Of a stretch of DNA of 40,413 bases, positions 23,403 to 32,827 are shown one piece after another. The position numbers and the translations under genes are program-made. The stretch lies in the NCBI GenBank assembly GCA_023416955.1, contig JAEZGM010000048.1:1-40413 (forward strand), read 5' to 3'. This DNA is from Bacillota bacterium. GTDB lineage: Bacteria; Bacillota; Clostridia; Oscillospirales; Acutalibacteraceae. The notes beneath the pieces were generated by a model. The model was not told the DNA's origin and searched no databases. It saw only the letters and a program-made list of their open reading frames with translations. Each line of letters starts with the position of its first letter. Within the stretch, counting starts at the first letter, position 1.

Positions 23403-24521
23403 ATGGAGCCAAATAATGAGGTGCTTTCTCCAATGGATGTTGATACCATAGGAGAGATCATGAATATCAGCCTGGGGTCGTCAGCGACAACCGTTTCAAC
23501 GCTGCTGGATCAAAGGGTCAATATTACGACGCCGAAGGTTCAGGTTATGCAGTCGAACGAATTCCAATTTGAGGCGCTGGAACCCGCCGTGGCGGTTGAA
23601 ATTAATTATGTCAGTGGGCTTGACGGAAAGAACATCATGATTTTAAAGGAATCGGATGTAAAGGTCATTGTCGGCTTGCTGCTGCAAACGGATTATTCGG
23701 AGCAGGAATTCGTACTGGACGAGATGAGCCTGGGCGCAATCTGCGAAGTAATGAATCAAATGATGGGTGCCTCTTCCACCGCGCTTTCCCAGCTGCTGAA
23801 CAGAGCAATTAACATTTCGCCGCCGAATTCCTTTCAAATTGAAAATTCCAAGCAGTTTAAAAGCAAGTATTTCCGTGATGAAGATCCGGTGGTTGCCATT
23901 AATTTTAACCTGATGATCGGGGATTTGGTTAATAGCGAATTTATCAGCCTGATGACAGTAGACCTTGCCAAAGAGTTGATTTCACAATTCGGCTTCGGAG
24001 GCGGTGCAGAGGAAACCGTCCCTGAACTGCCGCCGGAACAACCCACGCCTGCTCCCGCTCCCGTGCCTGCACAAGTTCCGGTGGCGGCTGCCTCGGTATA
24101 TGCCGCTCCTGTTCAGCAGCCGGCAGCTCCGACACCAAAGCCGGTGGCACAGCCTCAAAGGCCCCTTGTGCAGCAGGCCGCGGCATTTTCACCGAGCTAT
24201 GACGTGCGCAGCGCAACTTATCCCAGTTTTGACGAGCAGGATAATCTGCTTACCGATGACCAGAGCAGCAACCTGAATCTGATTATGTCTGTTCCGTTGG
24301 AAATCACCGTTGAAATCGGCAGAACTTCGAAGAAGATCAGTGAAATCCTTGATTTTACTTCGGGAACGATTTTAGAGCTGGATAAACAGGCCGGTCAGCA
24401 AGTAGATGTTTTCGTAAACGGAAAGCAGATTGCCAAAGGCGATGTTGTGGTTGTCGACGATTATTACGGTGTGAGAATCACAGAGGTCTCGAGCAACAGC
24501 GAAATCATGAAATTATTATAA
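23403..24521 (+). CDS. fliY: FliY (FliN-type), switch protein and CheY-P phosphatase
   Basis: Rotor protein of Gram-positive flagella that combines a CheC-like phosphatase part with a FliN domain. The 372-residue product has two phosphatase helices (IGEIMNISLGSSATTVSTLL near the N terminus and LGAICEVMNQMMGASSTALSQLL about 100 residues later). A linker rich in Pro, Ala and Gln follows (about 205-260), and the C terminus is a SpoA/FliN domain (ISEILDFTSGTILELDKQAG, then VDVFVNGKQIAKGDVVVVDDYYGVRI). The LSQxEID CheY-docking peptide of some FliY proteins is not obvious. ATG 23403 lies seven bases after AAAGGTG; GTG 23394 overlaps that site. Confidence 0.95.
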   Translation: MEPNNEVLSPMDVDTIGEIMNISLGSSATTVSTLLDQRVNITTPKVQVMQSNEFQFEALEPAVAVEINYVSGLDGKNIMILKESDVKVIVGLLLQTDYSEQEFVLDEMSLGAICEVMNQMMGASSTALSQLLNRAINISPPNSFQIENSKQFKSKYFRDEDPVVAINFNLMIGDLVNSEFISLMTVDLAKELISQFGFGGGAEETVPELPPEQPTPAPAPVPAQVPVAAASVYAAPVQQPAAPTPKPVAQPQRPLVQQAAAFSPSYDVRSATYPSFDEQDNLLTDDQSSNLNLIMSVPLEITVEIGRTSKKISEILDFTSGTILELDKQAGQQVDVFVNGKQIAKGDVVVVDDYYGVRITEVSSNSEIMKLL

Positions 24522-24551
24522 AAAGCAAGGATATTTTAGGAGGAAACACTA

Positions 24552-24914
24552 ATGGGTAAGAAAATTATGCTGGTTGACGACGCTGCTTTTATGAGAATGA
24601 TGATCAAAGATACATTACAGAAAAGCGGATACACGGAAATTGTGGAGGCCGGGAACGGCGAACAGGCAATTGCGACTTATACTGCCGAGAAACCGGATCT
24701 GATTCTGATGGATATCACGATGCCTGTGATGGATGGACTGGAAGCGCTGAAAAAGCTGAAGGAAATGGATCCGGCCGTAAAGGTGGTCATGTGCTCCGCG
24801 ATGGGCCAGGAAACCATGGTGGTCGATGCGTTGAAGCTTGGCGCGAAAGACTTCATTGTAAAGCCTTTTAAACCTGATCGCATTATGAAAACCGTCAACA
24901 GCATTTTGGGCTGA
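24552..24914 (+). CDS. cheY: CheY, chemotaxis response regulator
   Basis: Single receiver domain of 120 residues whose phosphorylated form binds FliM. The acidic pocket is Asp9/Asp10, the phosphoacceptor Asp54 (LILMDITMPVMDG), the switch residue Ser82 (VVMCSAMGQ) and Lys104 (FIVKPFKP). No output domain is present. AGGAGG lies eight or nine bases before ATG 24552. It stands between fliY and fliO, the usual place in Bacillus and Clostridium. Its histidine kinase CheA is not in the window. Confidence 0.95.
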   Translation: MGKKIMLVDDAAFMRMMIKDTLQKSGYTEIVEAGNGEQAIATYTAEKPDLILMDITMPVMDGLEALKKLKEMDPAVKVVMCSAMGQETMVVDALKLGAKDFIVKPFKPDRIMKTVNSILG

Positions 24915-24942
24915 ACAGCGCGAAAGAGAGGAAGGAACCTGT

Positions 24943-25374
24943 TTGACGAAATTAACCGGGGCAAGTTTTACATCGGACGTTCTGCCGCTGATTTATTCCC
25001 TGCTTGCCATTGTGCTGGTGCTCTATCTGTGTTATGCATTCAGTAAGTACATATCAAAAAGAATGAACCGTGTTGCCGATTCCACTAATATTCATGTTCT
25101 GGAAAAGGTGGCGCTCGCTCAGGATAAGGGGCTCGCATTGGCGGAAATCTGCGGAAAGTTTTACCTGATTGGATTCTCCAACAACGGTGTTGAACTTCTT
25201 CAGGAAATTTCGCCGGAGAATATGAAAACGAAGCAGTCCGTTACAAAAGACAATTTCCTCGAAATATTGAATTCAACGATGAAAAACGGATGGGATGTGA
25301 AAACATTTGGCAGAAACAACGCAGAGCCTAAGTCAGAAATGCACAATGAGGATGAAGGAAAAGAAGAAAAGTAA
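24943..25374 (+). CDS. fliO: FliO (FliZ-type), export apparatus assembly protein
   Basis: Bitopic membrane protein needed for assembly of the FliP ring. The 143-residue product has one membrane helix at about 13-33 (VLPLIYSLLAIVLVLYLCYA), then a basic stretch and the conserved small domain (HVLEKVALAQDKGLALAEICGKFYLIGFSNNGVELL). The C-terminal tail is highly charged. The start is TTG 24943 with GAGAGGAAGGAA ahead of it. It overlaps the start of fliP by about 30 bases. Confidence 0.9.
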   Translation: MTKLTGASFTSDVLPLIYSLLAIVLVLYLCYAFSKYISKRMNRVADSTNIHVLEKVALAQDKGLALAEICGKFYLIGFSNNGVELLQEISPENMKTKQSVTKDNFLEILNSTMKNGWDVKTFGRNNAEPKSEMHNEDEGKEEK

Positions 25375-26107
25375 AAACAGAAAAAAAATTCTCATAACCG
25401 TTCTTCTGTCGCTTGTTTTCATGATACTGGTACCGATGAGAGCCTCCGCCTCCACAGTAAACGTGAATGTGAACGGAAAGGGTGTGGACACGCTCCAGAT
25501 TATAGAGTTGTTCACAATCATGGCCTTGCTGCCGTCAATTTTGATTATGACTACCTGTTTCGGCAGAATTATTATTGTCCTGTCGTTTTTGAGGAATGCG
25601 CTCGGTTTACAGCAAACGCCGCCGAATCAGGTCTTAATCGGAATTGCTTTGTTCCTCAGCTTATTCATCATGAGGCCAGTCGCGTCGCAAATCAATACGG
25701 AAGCGTACCAGCCTTATAAGGAGCAGAAAATTACGCAGGAACAGTTCATTCAGAAAGCTTCCGGTCCCATGAAGGAATTTATGCTGAAACAGACAAAGAA
25801 AGATGACCTGAATCTTTTCATCGACCTTTCAAAAACGAAAGATGTCAAGTCGATTAACAATCTTTCGCTTACCGTGATTATTCCCGCGTTTATGACCAGC
25901 GAGCTCAAACGTGCTTTTACAATCGGATTTTTGATTTTTATCCCGTTCATTATTATTGATATGATTGTATCCAGTACGCTGATGTCCATGGGTATGGTTA
26001 TGCTGCCCCCGGCGATGATTTCGCTGCCATTTAAATTGTTGCTTTTTGTCCTGGTTGACGGTTGGGGACTTCTTTTCAAGAGTTTGGTAGCCGGATTTAA
26101 TATGTAA
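25346..26107 (+). CDS. fliP: FliP, export gate membrane protein
   Basis: Core pore protein of the flagellar type III gate. About 253 residues: a basic N terminus and signal-peptide-like helix (ILITVLLSLVFMILVPMRASAS), then the FliP body with MTTCFGRIIIVLSFLRNALGLQQTPPNQVLIGIALFLS, the TSELKRAFTIGFLIFIPFIIIDMIV block and the C-terminal MVMLPPAMISLPFKLLLFVLVDGW. The start is uncertain: ATG 25346 and ATG 25352 both lie inside the end of fliO, with weak ribosome sites; the frame is open to 25307. Confidence 0.95.
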   Translation: MRMKEKKKSKNRKKILITVLLSLVFMILVPMRASASTVNVNVNGKGVDTLQIIELFTIMALLPSILIMTTCFGRIIIVLSFLRNALGLQQTPPNQVLIGIALFLSLFIMRPVASQINTEAYQPYKEQKITQEQFIQKASGPMKEFMLKQTKKDDLNLFIDLSKTKDVKSINNLSLTVIIPAFMTSELKRAFTIGFLIFIPFIIIDMIVSSTLMSMGMVMLPPAMISLPFKLLLFVLVDGWGLLFKSLVAGFNM

Positions 26108-26138
26108 GAATAAACAATTTGGAAAGGTACATAGTCGC

Positions 26139-26405
26139 ATGACAACGTCGGAAATTCTTTCGGTAGTACAAGCCGCTGTGGTTGTCGCGCTGAAATTGGC
26201 AGGGCCTATTCTAATCGGTTGTATGGCAATCGGGTTGGTAGTGTCTATTTTTCAGGCAGCTACTCAGGTTCACGAGCAAACGCTTACTTTTGTTCCAAAG
26301 CTGATTGTTATTGCGGTGCTTCTGGTGGTTCTGGGCCCGTGGATGATCGAAACTATGTCGGACTTTATGAAATATATCTTTGATTTGATCGTCAAGCTGA
26401 ATTAG
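26139..26405 (+). CDS. fliQ: FliQ, export gate membrane protein
   Basis: Small gate subunit (88 residues) with two membrane helices (VVVALKLAGPILIGCMAIGLVVSIF and FVPKLIVIAVLLVVLGPWMI) joined by the conserved QAATQVHEQTL loop. AAAGG precedes ATG 26139 by about 11 bases. It lies between fliP and fliR in the standard order. A 105-base spacer without a gene follows. Confidence 0.96.
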   Translation: MTTSEILSVVQAAVVVALKLAGPILIGCMAIGLVVSIFQAATQVHEQTLTFVPKLIVIAVLLVVLGPWMIETMSDFMKYIFDLIVKLN

Positions 26406-26510
26406 ATTCCCTATTTATATTTTCGGAGGCTGTGTTTTTAATTGAGGCTGCTGGATTAAGCGGCGGTAATTAACTGGTAGATTGCAGAAAGGTTTGGTCA
26501 TAAAACCGAT

Positions 26511-27281
26511 ATGAATTTTGATTATGATTTTACTCTTCTGCTGTTGATTTTCATGCGAATGTCGGGATGCATTTTATTGAATCCGATTTTAGGCAGGAAG
26601 AATATTCCGATTGCGATCAAAATCGGGCTGGCATTGATGCTTTCCGTATTTTCATACAAGCTTGTACCGGCACAAACCATTGAAATCTCTTCCTTTCTGG
26701 TCTTTTTTGTGGAGCTTTTAAAAGAGCTTTTCGTCGGGTTCATAGTCGGCTACATCATCCAGCTTTTCATGTCGGTGATTATGATCGGTGGTGAAAGCCT
26801 CGATATGCAAATCGGGTTTTCCATGTCGAAAATTTACGACCCGCAAAGCAATATCTCTATGCCGGTGAGCGGTTCGTTGATCAATGCAATGTTTATCCTT
26901 ATTTTTTTTGCTTCCAATTCACATTTGACACTGATTCGGGTTTTCGTAAAGCTGTGTACCATGGTTCCATATGGATCCCTCACTTTTAAAGCGGGCCTGT
27001 TTGAGAATCTGGCCGGATTGTTCAGTCTGATCCTCATTTACGCGGTGAAAATGTCACTTCCCGTGCTGGCGGCGGAACTTATTACAGAAATTGCTGTCGG
27101 CATTGTAATGCGTGCGGTTCCGCAAATAGATGTATTTACCATCAATATTCAGATGAAAGTTATGATCGGTTTTGTCATCATACTCCTGATGGTACCGTCG
27201 CTTTCCATGTTTCTGGAACGATTGATTACGCTGATGTTCGATAATATTAACGGTGTTTTTAAGGTATTGGCGGCAACTTAG
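26511..27281 (+). CDS. fliR: FliR, export gate membrane protein
   Basis: Integral membrane gate subunit of 256 residues with about six hydrophobic segments. Family blocks seen: MRMSGCILLNPILGRKNIPIAIKIGLALML near the N terminus, VGYIIQLFMSVIMIGGESLDMQIGFSMSKIYDPQ in the centre, and ITEIAVGIVMRAVPQIDVFTINIQMKVMIGF toward the C terminus. The ribosome site (AGAAAGG) is about 14 bases before ATG 26511, longer than usual, so translation may be modest. flhB follows after a 75-base gap. Confidence 0.95.
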   Translation: MNFDYDFTLLLLIFMRMSGCILLNPILGRKNIPIAIKIGLALMLSVFSYKLVPAQTIEISSFLVFFVELLKELFVGFIVGYIIQLFMSVIMIGGESLDMQIGFSMSKIYDPQSNISMPVSGSLINAMFILIFFASNSHLTLIRVFVKLCTMVPYGSLTFKAGLFENLAGLFSLILIYAVKMSLPVLAAELITEIAVGIVMRAVPQIDVFTINIQMKVMIGFVIILLMVPSLSMFLERLITLMFDNINGVFKVLAAT

Positions 27282-27356
27282 CCCATTCAAAACTTAAAGC
27301 CCAGTTGGCTCGGGCAGTTTTCCTGATTTGGCGGAGCTCGTTTTAGGGGGGATGAT

Positions 27357-28436
27357 ATGGCGGACAGCAGCAAAACCGAAAAAGCGACCCCTAAAAAAAG
27401 GGAAGACGAACGAAAAAAAGGTAACCTTTTCCAAAGTGCGGACGTAGTCAGCGCAGTTTCCATTTTAGTGATTTTCTTCGCTCTGAAAATAGCGTTTCCT
27501 CATATTTATCAGTACATATCGCAATTCCTGGTTAAATATTTTGTATACACCAAGACCATATCCGCCCTTACCCCGGACTTGGCGATGGATATGCTGAAAG
27601 ATGTACTCATTGCACTTGCCGCTACGGTGGGTCCGATTCTTCTCGCTTCCGGGGCGATTGCGATCATCGCTACCGGCGCACAGACGAGGTTTAAGGTATC
27701 AAAGGAAAATCTGAAATTTAAGTTTTCAAATCTCAGTCCCCTGAAAGGGATCAAGCGCATGTTTTCGCTGCGTTCCGTTACGGAACTGGTGAAGTCCCTG
27801 ATTAAGATCATTGTGATGCTGGCAATCCTGTACACTTCCTATGTGGATATTTCAAAGAGCTTTACCAATCTGATGTATGAAGACGTCTCACAGGCTGTTT
27901 ATTTTATCCTCAATTCCATTATGGATATTGTAGTCAAACTTTCCGTCACGTTTATCGCAATTGCCGCGCTCGATTACATTTATCAATGGTGGGAATATGA
28001 GCGCAGCATTCGTATGACGAAGCAGGAAGTAAAAGAGGAGTACAAGCAGCTGGAAGGTGACCCGCAGATTAAGGGGCAAATACGCAGCAAACAGCGGCAA
28101 ATGTCAATGCAGCGTATGATGCAGCAGGTTCCAAGCGCGGACGTCATTATTCGAAATCCTACACACTTTGCAGTCGCACTGCGGTATGACATAGAAAAAG
28201 ACAGCGCGCCGGTTGTGGTCGCGAAAGGCCAGGACTATATGGCGCTGAGAATTATAGATATCGCGGAACAACATCATATTCCCATGACGGAAAACAGACC
28301 GCTTGCACGGGCGCTATACCATGAAGTCGATGTAAACGGGGTAATTCCTTCCGAATACTATGTGGTTCTAGCTGAAATAATGGCTTGGGTATATTCAATG
28401 AAAAGGGGTCATGGTGGTAGTGAAATTTCTAAATAA
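27357..28436 (+). CDS. flhB: FlhB, export switch protein
   Basis: Gate subunit that changes export specificity from rod/hook to filament by self-cleavage. The 359-residue protein has a basic N terminus (SSKTEKATPKKREDERKKGN), four membrane helices and the cytoplasmic domain with the autocleavage motif NPTH at residues 267-270 (between Asn and Pro). The downstream PLARALYHEVDVNGVIPSEYY block is intact. GGGGGG just ahead of ATG 27357 serves as ribosome site. The 3' end overlaps the start of flhA by 26 bases. Confidence 0.97.
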   Translation: MADSSKTEKATPKKREDERKKGNLFQSADVVSAVSILVIFFALKIAFPHIYQYISQFLVKYFVYTKTISALTPDLAMDMLKDVLIALAATVGPILLASGAIAIIATGAQTRFKVSKENLKFKFSNLSPLKGIKRMFSLRSVTELVKSLIKIIVMLAILYTSYVDISKSFTNLMYEDVSQAVYFILNSIMDIVVKLSVTFIAIAALDYIYQWWEYERSIRMTKQEVKEEYKQLEGDPQIKGQIRSKQRQMSMQRMMQQVPSADVIIRNPTHFAVALRYDIEKDSAPVVVAKGQDYMALRIIDIAEQHHIPMTENRPLARALYHEVDVNGVIPSEYYVVLAEIMAWVYSMKRGHGGSEISK

Positions 28437-30477
28437 TGTCGTTGCGGTCTTTGTCATTGTAATCATCGGGTTCATCATCATTCCGCTCCCCTCAGGTATG
28501 CTGGACGCGATGCTGATTATCAATATTACGCTGTCCATCATGATTCTGCTTATGACGATGTATGTAAAGGACGCGCTTCAATTCTCCGTTTTTCCTTCCA
28601 TGCTTCTCATAACGACGCTTTTCCGGCTGGCGCTGAACATTTCTTCCACGCGCCTGATTCTGAAAGATTCCGGTAATGCCGGACAGGTTATCCACACTTT
28701 TGGAACCTTTGTGCTTTCCGGTAATATCGTGATCGGATTTGTTGTTTTCTTAATCATTGTAATCGTCAACTTCATGGTCATTACAAAGGGTTCGGAGCGT
28801 GTCTCCGAAGTATCTGCCAGATTCAAGCTGGATGCTATGCCCGGAAAGCAGATGGCAATTGACGCGGACCTGAATTCCGGCCTGATTACAGAGGAAATGG
28901 CACGCTCACGCCGTGCGGATGTTCAGCGTGAAGCGGAATTCTACGGCGCAATGGATGGCGCCACGAAGTTTGTCAAGGGTGATGCCATCGCGTCCATCAT
29001 TATTACATTCATTAATTTCATCGGCGGTACAATCATCGGTATGGTACAGGGCGGCGGTTCTTTCGCTGATGTCCTGACTACTTACACGACGGCAACCGTT
29101 GGCGACGGTTTGGTTACCCAGCTGCCCGCGCTTTTGATTTCCACCGCAACCGGTATGATCGTAACGCGTGCCGCTTCAGACTCCAGCCTGAGTATGGACG
29201 TTGTAAAGCAGTTTTCCGCTCATCCGACGGTTATGATTGTATCCGGCATCGCAATCAGTTCACTCTGCTTTATCTCAGGTATGCCGATTTTCCAGATTTT
29301 GATTGTTGCCGCTTTGCTGATCATCGGCGGAATTGTAATCCGCAGAAGAATGGCCGGTGCCGAGGCGAGGGCCGAAGCCGCTGAGGCTTCCATGGAACAG
29401 GCACAGGAACAGGGCGAAACTCCCTATTACAACAATGTGGACAATGTTTATGATTTACTGCAGATAGATCAAATCGAAATGGAATTTGGTTACAGCTTAA
29501 TTCCGATGGTTGATGAAAACAGCGGGAGCAGCTTTATTGACAGATTGGTTACATTTCGAAAGCAGTTCGCCATGGAAATGGGTATTGTCATTCCGGCGGT
29601 TCGGCTGCGTGACAATGGAACGCTGAATCCGAATCAGTACGTCATTAAGTTGAAGGGAGAGGAAGTCAGCCGCGGCGAAGTTTTGATTGACTATTACCTC
29701 GCTCTTGACCCCGGTAATCTAACCGGTTCTATTGACGGCATCGAAACCATTGAGCCTGCTTACGGAATTCCGAGTAAATGGATTACCTCCGATAAAAAGG
29801 AAATGGCCGAAATTTATGGCTACACCGTCATTGACCCACTGTCCGTCGTAGTAACCCATCTTTCCGAAATAATCCGCAGGCATGCGCATGAGCTTATAAC
29901 CCGCCAGGACGTCAATCAACTGCTGGAATCCGTCAAGAAAACAGACGCAACGCTGGTCGACGATGTCATTCCAAATCTGATTTCCTACAGCAATCTTCAG
30001 AAGATTCTCTGTAATCTGCTGAAAGAAGGTGTTCCTGTCCGCGACATGGAAACGATTCTCAGTACAATTTCCGATTACGCGTCCTCCGTGCGTGAGACAG
30101 AGGTTTTGACAGAGTATGTGCGCCAGGCGCTGAAACGTACCATTACGCGTAAATGGTCGGATGGCGGTCAAATTCGCGTCATCACGCTGGACAGCGAAGT
30201 GGAGCGCCTGATTGCCAACTCGATTAACAAAAACGATCAGGGCACTTACCTTTCACTTGACCCGCAAAATACACAGCAGATTATTTCAAAGCTGATGGAC
30301 TGCATCACCAAAGTGAAAGATGTAATCAGCGTTCCTATTATATTAACTTCACCGCTGGTACGGATTTATTTTAGCAAAATGCTGGAGCAGTTTTACCCAA
30401 ATGCAGTTGTGCTTTCTTTCAATGAATTAAATTCCAACGTGCAGATACAGGCGGTTGCGAACGTCACGCTGGATTAA
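28411..30477 (+). CDS. flhA: FlhA, export gate protein
   Basis: Largest gate subunit and docking platform for chaperone-substrate pairs. The 688-residue protein has about eight membrane helices in the first 310 residues, with the conserved LLITTLFRLALNISSTRLIL block and the FHIPEP-type loop (SRRADVQREAEFYGAMDGATKFVKGDAIA). A linker and a large cytoplasmic domain follow (PYYNNVDNVYDLLQIDQIEMEFGY, then ITRQDVNQLLESVKKTDATLVDDVIP). ATG 28411 overlaps flhB; GTG 28420 is an alternative. Usually flhF and flhG follow, but here fliA comes next. Confidence 0.97.
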   Translation: MVVVKFLNNVVAVFVIVIIGFIIIPLPSGMLDAMLIINITLSIMILLMTMYVKDALQFSVFPSMLLITTLFRLALNISSTRLILKDSGNAGQVIHTFGTFVLSGNIVIGFVVFLIIVIVNFMVITKGSERVSEVSARFKLDAMPGKQMAIDADLNSGLITEEMARSRRADVQREAEFYGAMDGATKFVKGDAIASIIITFINFIGGTIIGMVQGGGSFADVLTTYTTATVGDGLVTQLPALLISTATGMIVTRAASDSSLSMDVVKQFSAHPTVMIVSGIAISSLCFISGMPIFQILIVAALLIIGGIVIRRRMAGAEARAEAAEASMEQAQEQGETPYYNNVDNVYDLLQIDQIEMEFGYSLIPMVDENSGSSFIDRLVTFRKQFAMEMGIVIPAVRLRDNGTLNPNQYVIKLKGEEVSRGEVLIDYYLALDPGNLTGSIDGIETIEPAYGIPSKWITSDKKEMAEIYGYTVIDPLSVVVTHLSEIIRRHAHELITRQDVNQLLESVKKTDATLVDDVIPNLISYSNLQKILCNLLKEGVPVRDMETILSTISDYASSVRETEVLTEYVRQALKRTITRKWSDGGQIRVITLDSEVERLIANSINKNDQGTYLSLDPQNTQQIISKLMDCITKVKDVISVPIILTSPLVRIYFSKMLEQFYPNAVVLSFNELNSNVQIQAVANVTLD

Positions 30478-30527
30478 GGAATCAATTTTACGGGATATGC
30501 GTATTTCCGGGAGAGGGGAGAGAATGA

Positions 30528-31301
30528 ATGAAAAATCCAGGCGTATACCAGGTACCCGTCGAAGATTTGTGGCTGGAATATGAGCAGGAAAAAGATACGA
30601 ATGTCCGCAATCAGATTGTGGTTCAATACAGTTACATGGTGAAATGTATTGCGTTAAAAACGGTGGGACGCTATCAATATTTTAACTATATGGACGATAT
30701 AGTGAATGAGGGGCTTATTGCGCTTTTGGATGCAGTCGAAAAATTTAATCCGGATAAGAAAGTAAAATTCGAAACTTTTGCATCGATCAAAATCCGCGGC
30801 GCAATGATTGATTATATTCGCAAGCAGGATTGCTTTCCCCGCCGCCTGAAGCGTATGGCAAAGAATATGAATGAAGCGGAAAATACGCTTAGCCATCAGC
30901 TTGGCAGAAATCCGAATGACAGTGAGATGGCTGAATATTTGGGTGTCAGTGGCGACGAGCTGGCAAAAATGCAGGCGGAAACCTGTTCGCTGAATATGCT
31001 TTCCTTTGAGGAACTCATTTATGACAAAGGTGTGGAAAACATAGAGTTCAATATGTCCAGTGACCCGATTCTGGGGCCTGAACAGGTTGTCGCTGAAAAA
31101 GAACTGCAGGATATTCTTGCCCAATATATTGACGAGCTGAACGAAAAAGAACAGCTGGTCATTTCGCTGTATTATAAAGAGCAGCTCAAAATTAAAGAGA
31201 TTTCAAGCGTCATGGGAATCAGTGATTCCCGCGTATCGCAAATTCACTCCAATGCGCTTCGCAAGCTGAAAAAGCATTTATCGGAATATTATAATCAATA
31301 A
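30528..31301 (+). CDS. fliA: FliA (SigD), sigma-28 factor for late flagellar genes
   Basis: Directs RNA polymerase to late flagellar promoters and is held by FlgM until hook completion. In 257 residues: region 2 with VQYSYMVKCIALKT, FNYMDDIVNEGLIALLDAVEKFNPDKKVKFETFASIKIRGAMIDYIRKQD and the FliA-typical PRRLKR; region 3 with LSHQLGRNPNDSEMAEYLGVSGDEL; and region 4 with EKEQLVISLYYKEQLKIKEISSVMGISDSRVSQIHSNALRKL. GAGAGGGGAGAG precedes ATG 30528. Four promoters in this window (fliC, flgM, fliD, HD-GYP gene) fit its consensus. Confidence 0.97.
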   Translation: MKNPGVYQVPVEDLWLEYEQEKDTNVRNQIVVQYSYMVKCIALKTVGRYQYFNYMDDIVNEGLIALLDAVEKFNPDKKVKFETFASIKIRGAMIDYIRKQDCFPRRLKRMAKNMNEAENTLSHQLGRNPNDSEMAEYLGVSGDELAKMQAETCSLNMLSFEELIYDKGVENIEFNMSSDPILGPEQVVAEKELQDILAQYIDELNEKEQLVISLYYKEQLKIKEISSVMGISDSRVSQIHSNALRKLKKHLSEYYNQ

Positions 31302-31335
31302 TATTACATTCAATGAAGAAACCGGAGGGTACGAT

Positions 31336-32076
31336 ATGGACAGAGGATTTTACACGCTGGGTTCCGGCATGATTACACAGAATCGAAAGCTTACCGGTAT
31401 CAGCAACAATTTGGCAAATATACAGACCAACGGCTACAAAAGAAAAGTGGTTACTTCCACTACCTTCGGAGATATGGTTGTCAGCCGTCTTGACTCTAAG
31501 ACCCAGCCGACGACGATCGGAACGCTGAGCCTGGCGACGGTCGCGGATAAAACGAATGTGATCCATTCTGAGGGAACATTAAAAAGCACACAGCGCAACC
31601 TGGACTTTGCCATTCGCGGCGAAGGATTTTTTGCTGTACAGGGGAATAACGGTACGGTTTACACCCGCGACGGAAGCTTTAATGTGGACGATCAAGGCTA
31701 CCTTGTACTGAACGGTCAGGGCCGGGTACTCGGTGTGAACGGCCCCATTCGTGTCGGAACGGATGAGTTTACAGCCGACAGTCAGGGAAATATCGCCGTG
31801 AACGGGGCAGCGGTTGGAAAGCTTGCAGTATATAATTTTGCGGATTATAATAATCTGAAGATTAACGGGGAGGGACTGTATACCGCTGCCGGCGGAGCCG
31901 CGCTTGTTCAGAATTCTGACATTGCCTGGAAGACGCTGGAAGGCTCCAATGTTGACGCCGCTCAGGAAATGACCAATGCTATGGCGGCGCAGAGGGAACT
32001 GCAGAACTGCTCGCAGGCAATTAAAATGTACGATTCGGTAATCGGCCGTGCCGTTACGGAAATCGGAAAAATATAA
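31336..32076 (+). CDS. flgF: FlgF-type flagellar rod protein (FlhO-like)
   Basis: Rod component of the FlgF/FlgG group. The 246-residue protein starts MDRGFYTLGSGMITQNRKLTGISNNLANIQTNGYKRK, contains the FlgF/G core (LDFAIRGEGFFAVQGNNGTVYTRDGSFNVDDQGYLV), and ends with EGSNVDAAQEMTNAMAAQRELQNCSQAIKMYDSVIGRAV. ACCGGAGGG precedes ATG 31336. Two FlgF/G-like genes stand in tandem; the assignment of F and G between them rests on order and may be named flhO/flhP in Bacillus terms. Confidence 0.88.
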   Translation: MDRGFYTLGSGMITQNRKLTGISNNLANIQTNGYKRKVVTSTTFGDMVVSRLDSKTQPTTIGTLSLATVADKTNVIHSEGTLKSTQRNLDFAIRGEGFFAVQGNNGTVYTRDGSFNVDDQGYLVLNGQGRVLGVNGPIRVGTDEFTADSQGNIAVNGAAVGKLAVYNFADYNNLKINGEGLYTAAGGAALVQNSDIAWKTLEGSNVDAAQEMTNAMAAQRELQNCSQAIKMYDSVIGRAVTEIGKI

Positions 32077-32099
32077 CGGAAAAGGGAGCGAACTGAACG

Positions 32100-32804
32100 A
32101 TGATTTCTTCTTTTTATACGGCTGCTACCGGAACAATTCAGTTGCAGAAGGGCGTTGACGTTGTTGCAAACAACATTGCCAACGTTGCCACAACAGGCTA
32201 CAAGCCGAGTGAATCCACTTTCTCAGATCTGATTTATACCAATCTTCATGCCGCGCCGCAGACAAATACCGACCTGAAATCCGGGCACGGAACAAAGCTC
32301 AGTAAAACGGACACGCTGTTTACGCAGGGAAATTTTGACCATACGGAGCGCACGCTGGACTATGCGCTGACGCAGCCCGACCAGTTCTTTGCAATTGAAG
32401 TGAACGGTACGGTGAAGTACACACGTAACGGTAATTTTCATGTTTCCGTGCAGCAGGGCGGAAATTATCTGGTGGATTCCGACGGCGGTTATGTGCTTGG
32501 CAGTAACCGCCAGCCGATTACAGTACAGGACGCGGCGGAAAAGGCGCCGGTCGGCGTATTTTCCTTTCAGAACTGCGACGGCCTTGTACGCGAGGGAAGT
32601 TCTTATTTTACCGCTTCCAATCGTTCGGGTCCTGCCGCAGCCGTAGCGAATCCGGAGATCAAGCAGGGCTATTTGGAAAACTCCTCTGTAAATCTTTCCG
32701 ATGAAATGGTTTCTGTGATTGAATTGCAAAGGGCTTTTCAGATGAATTCCAAAATTGTGCAGATGTCGGATGAAATTATGCAAACTGTGAACGGACTTAG
32801 ATGA
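32100..32804 (+). CDS. flgG: FlgG-type flagellar rod protein (FlhP-like)
   Basis: Second distal-rod protein of the tandem pair, 234 residues. Begins MISSFYTAATGTIQLQKGVDVVANNIANVATTGYKPSESTF and ends NSSVNLSDEMVSVIELQRAFQMNSKIVQMSDEIMQTVNGLR, the rod-protein signature at both ends. The central domain has DYALTQPDQFFAIEVNGTVKYTRNGNFHV. It is shorter than enteric FlgG (260). AGGGAG precedes ATG 32100. It lies 23 bases after the previous gene and 23 before the next one, so translation is likely coupled. Confidence 0.88.
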   Translation: MISSFYTAATGTIQLQKGVDVVANNIANVATTGYKPSESTFSDLIYTNLHAAPQTNTDLKSGHGTKLSKTDTLFTQGNFDHTERTLDYALTQPDQFFAIEVNGTVKYTRNGNFHVSVQQGGNYLVDSDGGYVLGSNRQPITVQDAAEKAPVGVFSFQNCDGLVREGSSYFTASNRSGPAAAVANPEIKQGYLENSSVNLSDEMVSVIELQRAFQMNSKIVQMSDEIMQTVNGLR

Positions 32805-32827
32805 TTTGATTAGGGGAGGCAATTTTC

